From Planctomycetaceae bacterium (GTDB taxonomy: Bacteria; Planctomycetota; Planctomycetia; Pirellulales; Pirellulaceae): DNA of 14,027 nucleotides. Position numbers and translations under genes: made by a program. The DNA lies in contig DTSG01000168.1 of NCBI GenBank assembly GCA_012965455.1, positions 1-14,027 of the forward strand, read 5' to 3'. Of this stretch, positions 13,942 to 14,027 are shown piece after piece. The number at the start of each line of letters is the position of its first letter. Position 1 is the first letter of the stretch. The notes beneath the pieces are model-generated. The model was not told the origin of the DNA. It saw only the letters and a list, made by a program, of their open reading frames with translations, and did no database searches.

Positions 13942-14027
13942 CCTTCGGCGGCGGACGAATGGGGAAATACTGTCCCGTACAAGCAGTTACCGTGTTTTCA
14001 TGGTTGGTTTGGCGAGTACTTGTCGGT

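Noticed and set aside
13959..14027. Open frame from an ATG at 13959 to the window end (MGKYCPVQAV...)
   Set aside because: Only 23 codons are visible, directly after repeat-like DNA with no clear ribosome site and no family motif; it cannot be separated from chance.

Overview
The window looks like a piece of a bacterial chromosome, most likely from the Planctomycetota (Pirellula/Rhodopirellula-like). This is an inference from the family mix: a stand-alone GGQ-domain release-factor-like protein with a folded tail, an EboD-type cyclase, a phosphotransferase with an unusual catalytic loop, a DsbD with enlarged N-terminal domains, and mostly small, loosely packed transcription units with moderate base composition. 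No 16S, tRNA, phage, transposase or CRISPR sequence was seen.

Layout. Bases 30-2578 hold a co-directional protein-quality-control block: dnaJ, grpE, a FmdB-type zinc-ribbon protein and the zinc protein YacG. No dnaK, hrcA or CIRCE-like repeat is in the window. Bases 2653-4230 hold a six-helix membrane protein and, 3 bp later, a small protein resembling a degenerate response-regulator receiver. A P-II-like signalling protein (minus strand, 4270-4617) converges on this pair and is divergent from an APH-family phosphotransferase (4651-5649), with only 33 bp between the two.

Bases 5757-8423 encode a large DsbD-type thiol:disulfide reductase with two tandem N-terminal redox domains, a membrane core and a thioredoxin domain, ending in a short copy of the start of that thioredoxin module. 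purM (8590-9651) follows. A Zn/Cd/Pb-type P1B ATPase (9816-11975) is then 3 bp from a release-factor-like GGQ protein (11979-12491), and a bulged hairpin follows the stop of the second. An EboD-like member of the dehydroquinate-synthase superfamily (12676-13842) closes the coding part. The last 185 bases look noncoding and contain a hairpin and short direct repeats of a dispersed-repeat type.

Most genes are recognisable housekeeping or stress functions. I found no clearly new multi-gene system. The most interesting points are within proteins: the duplicated DsbD N-domain with its truncated C-terminal echo, a P-II protein lacking the usual C-terminal nucleotide-binding arginines, a receiver-like protein without the usual lysine, and a C8 tract early in grpE. 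All function calls come from reading motifs by eye; no database search was run.
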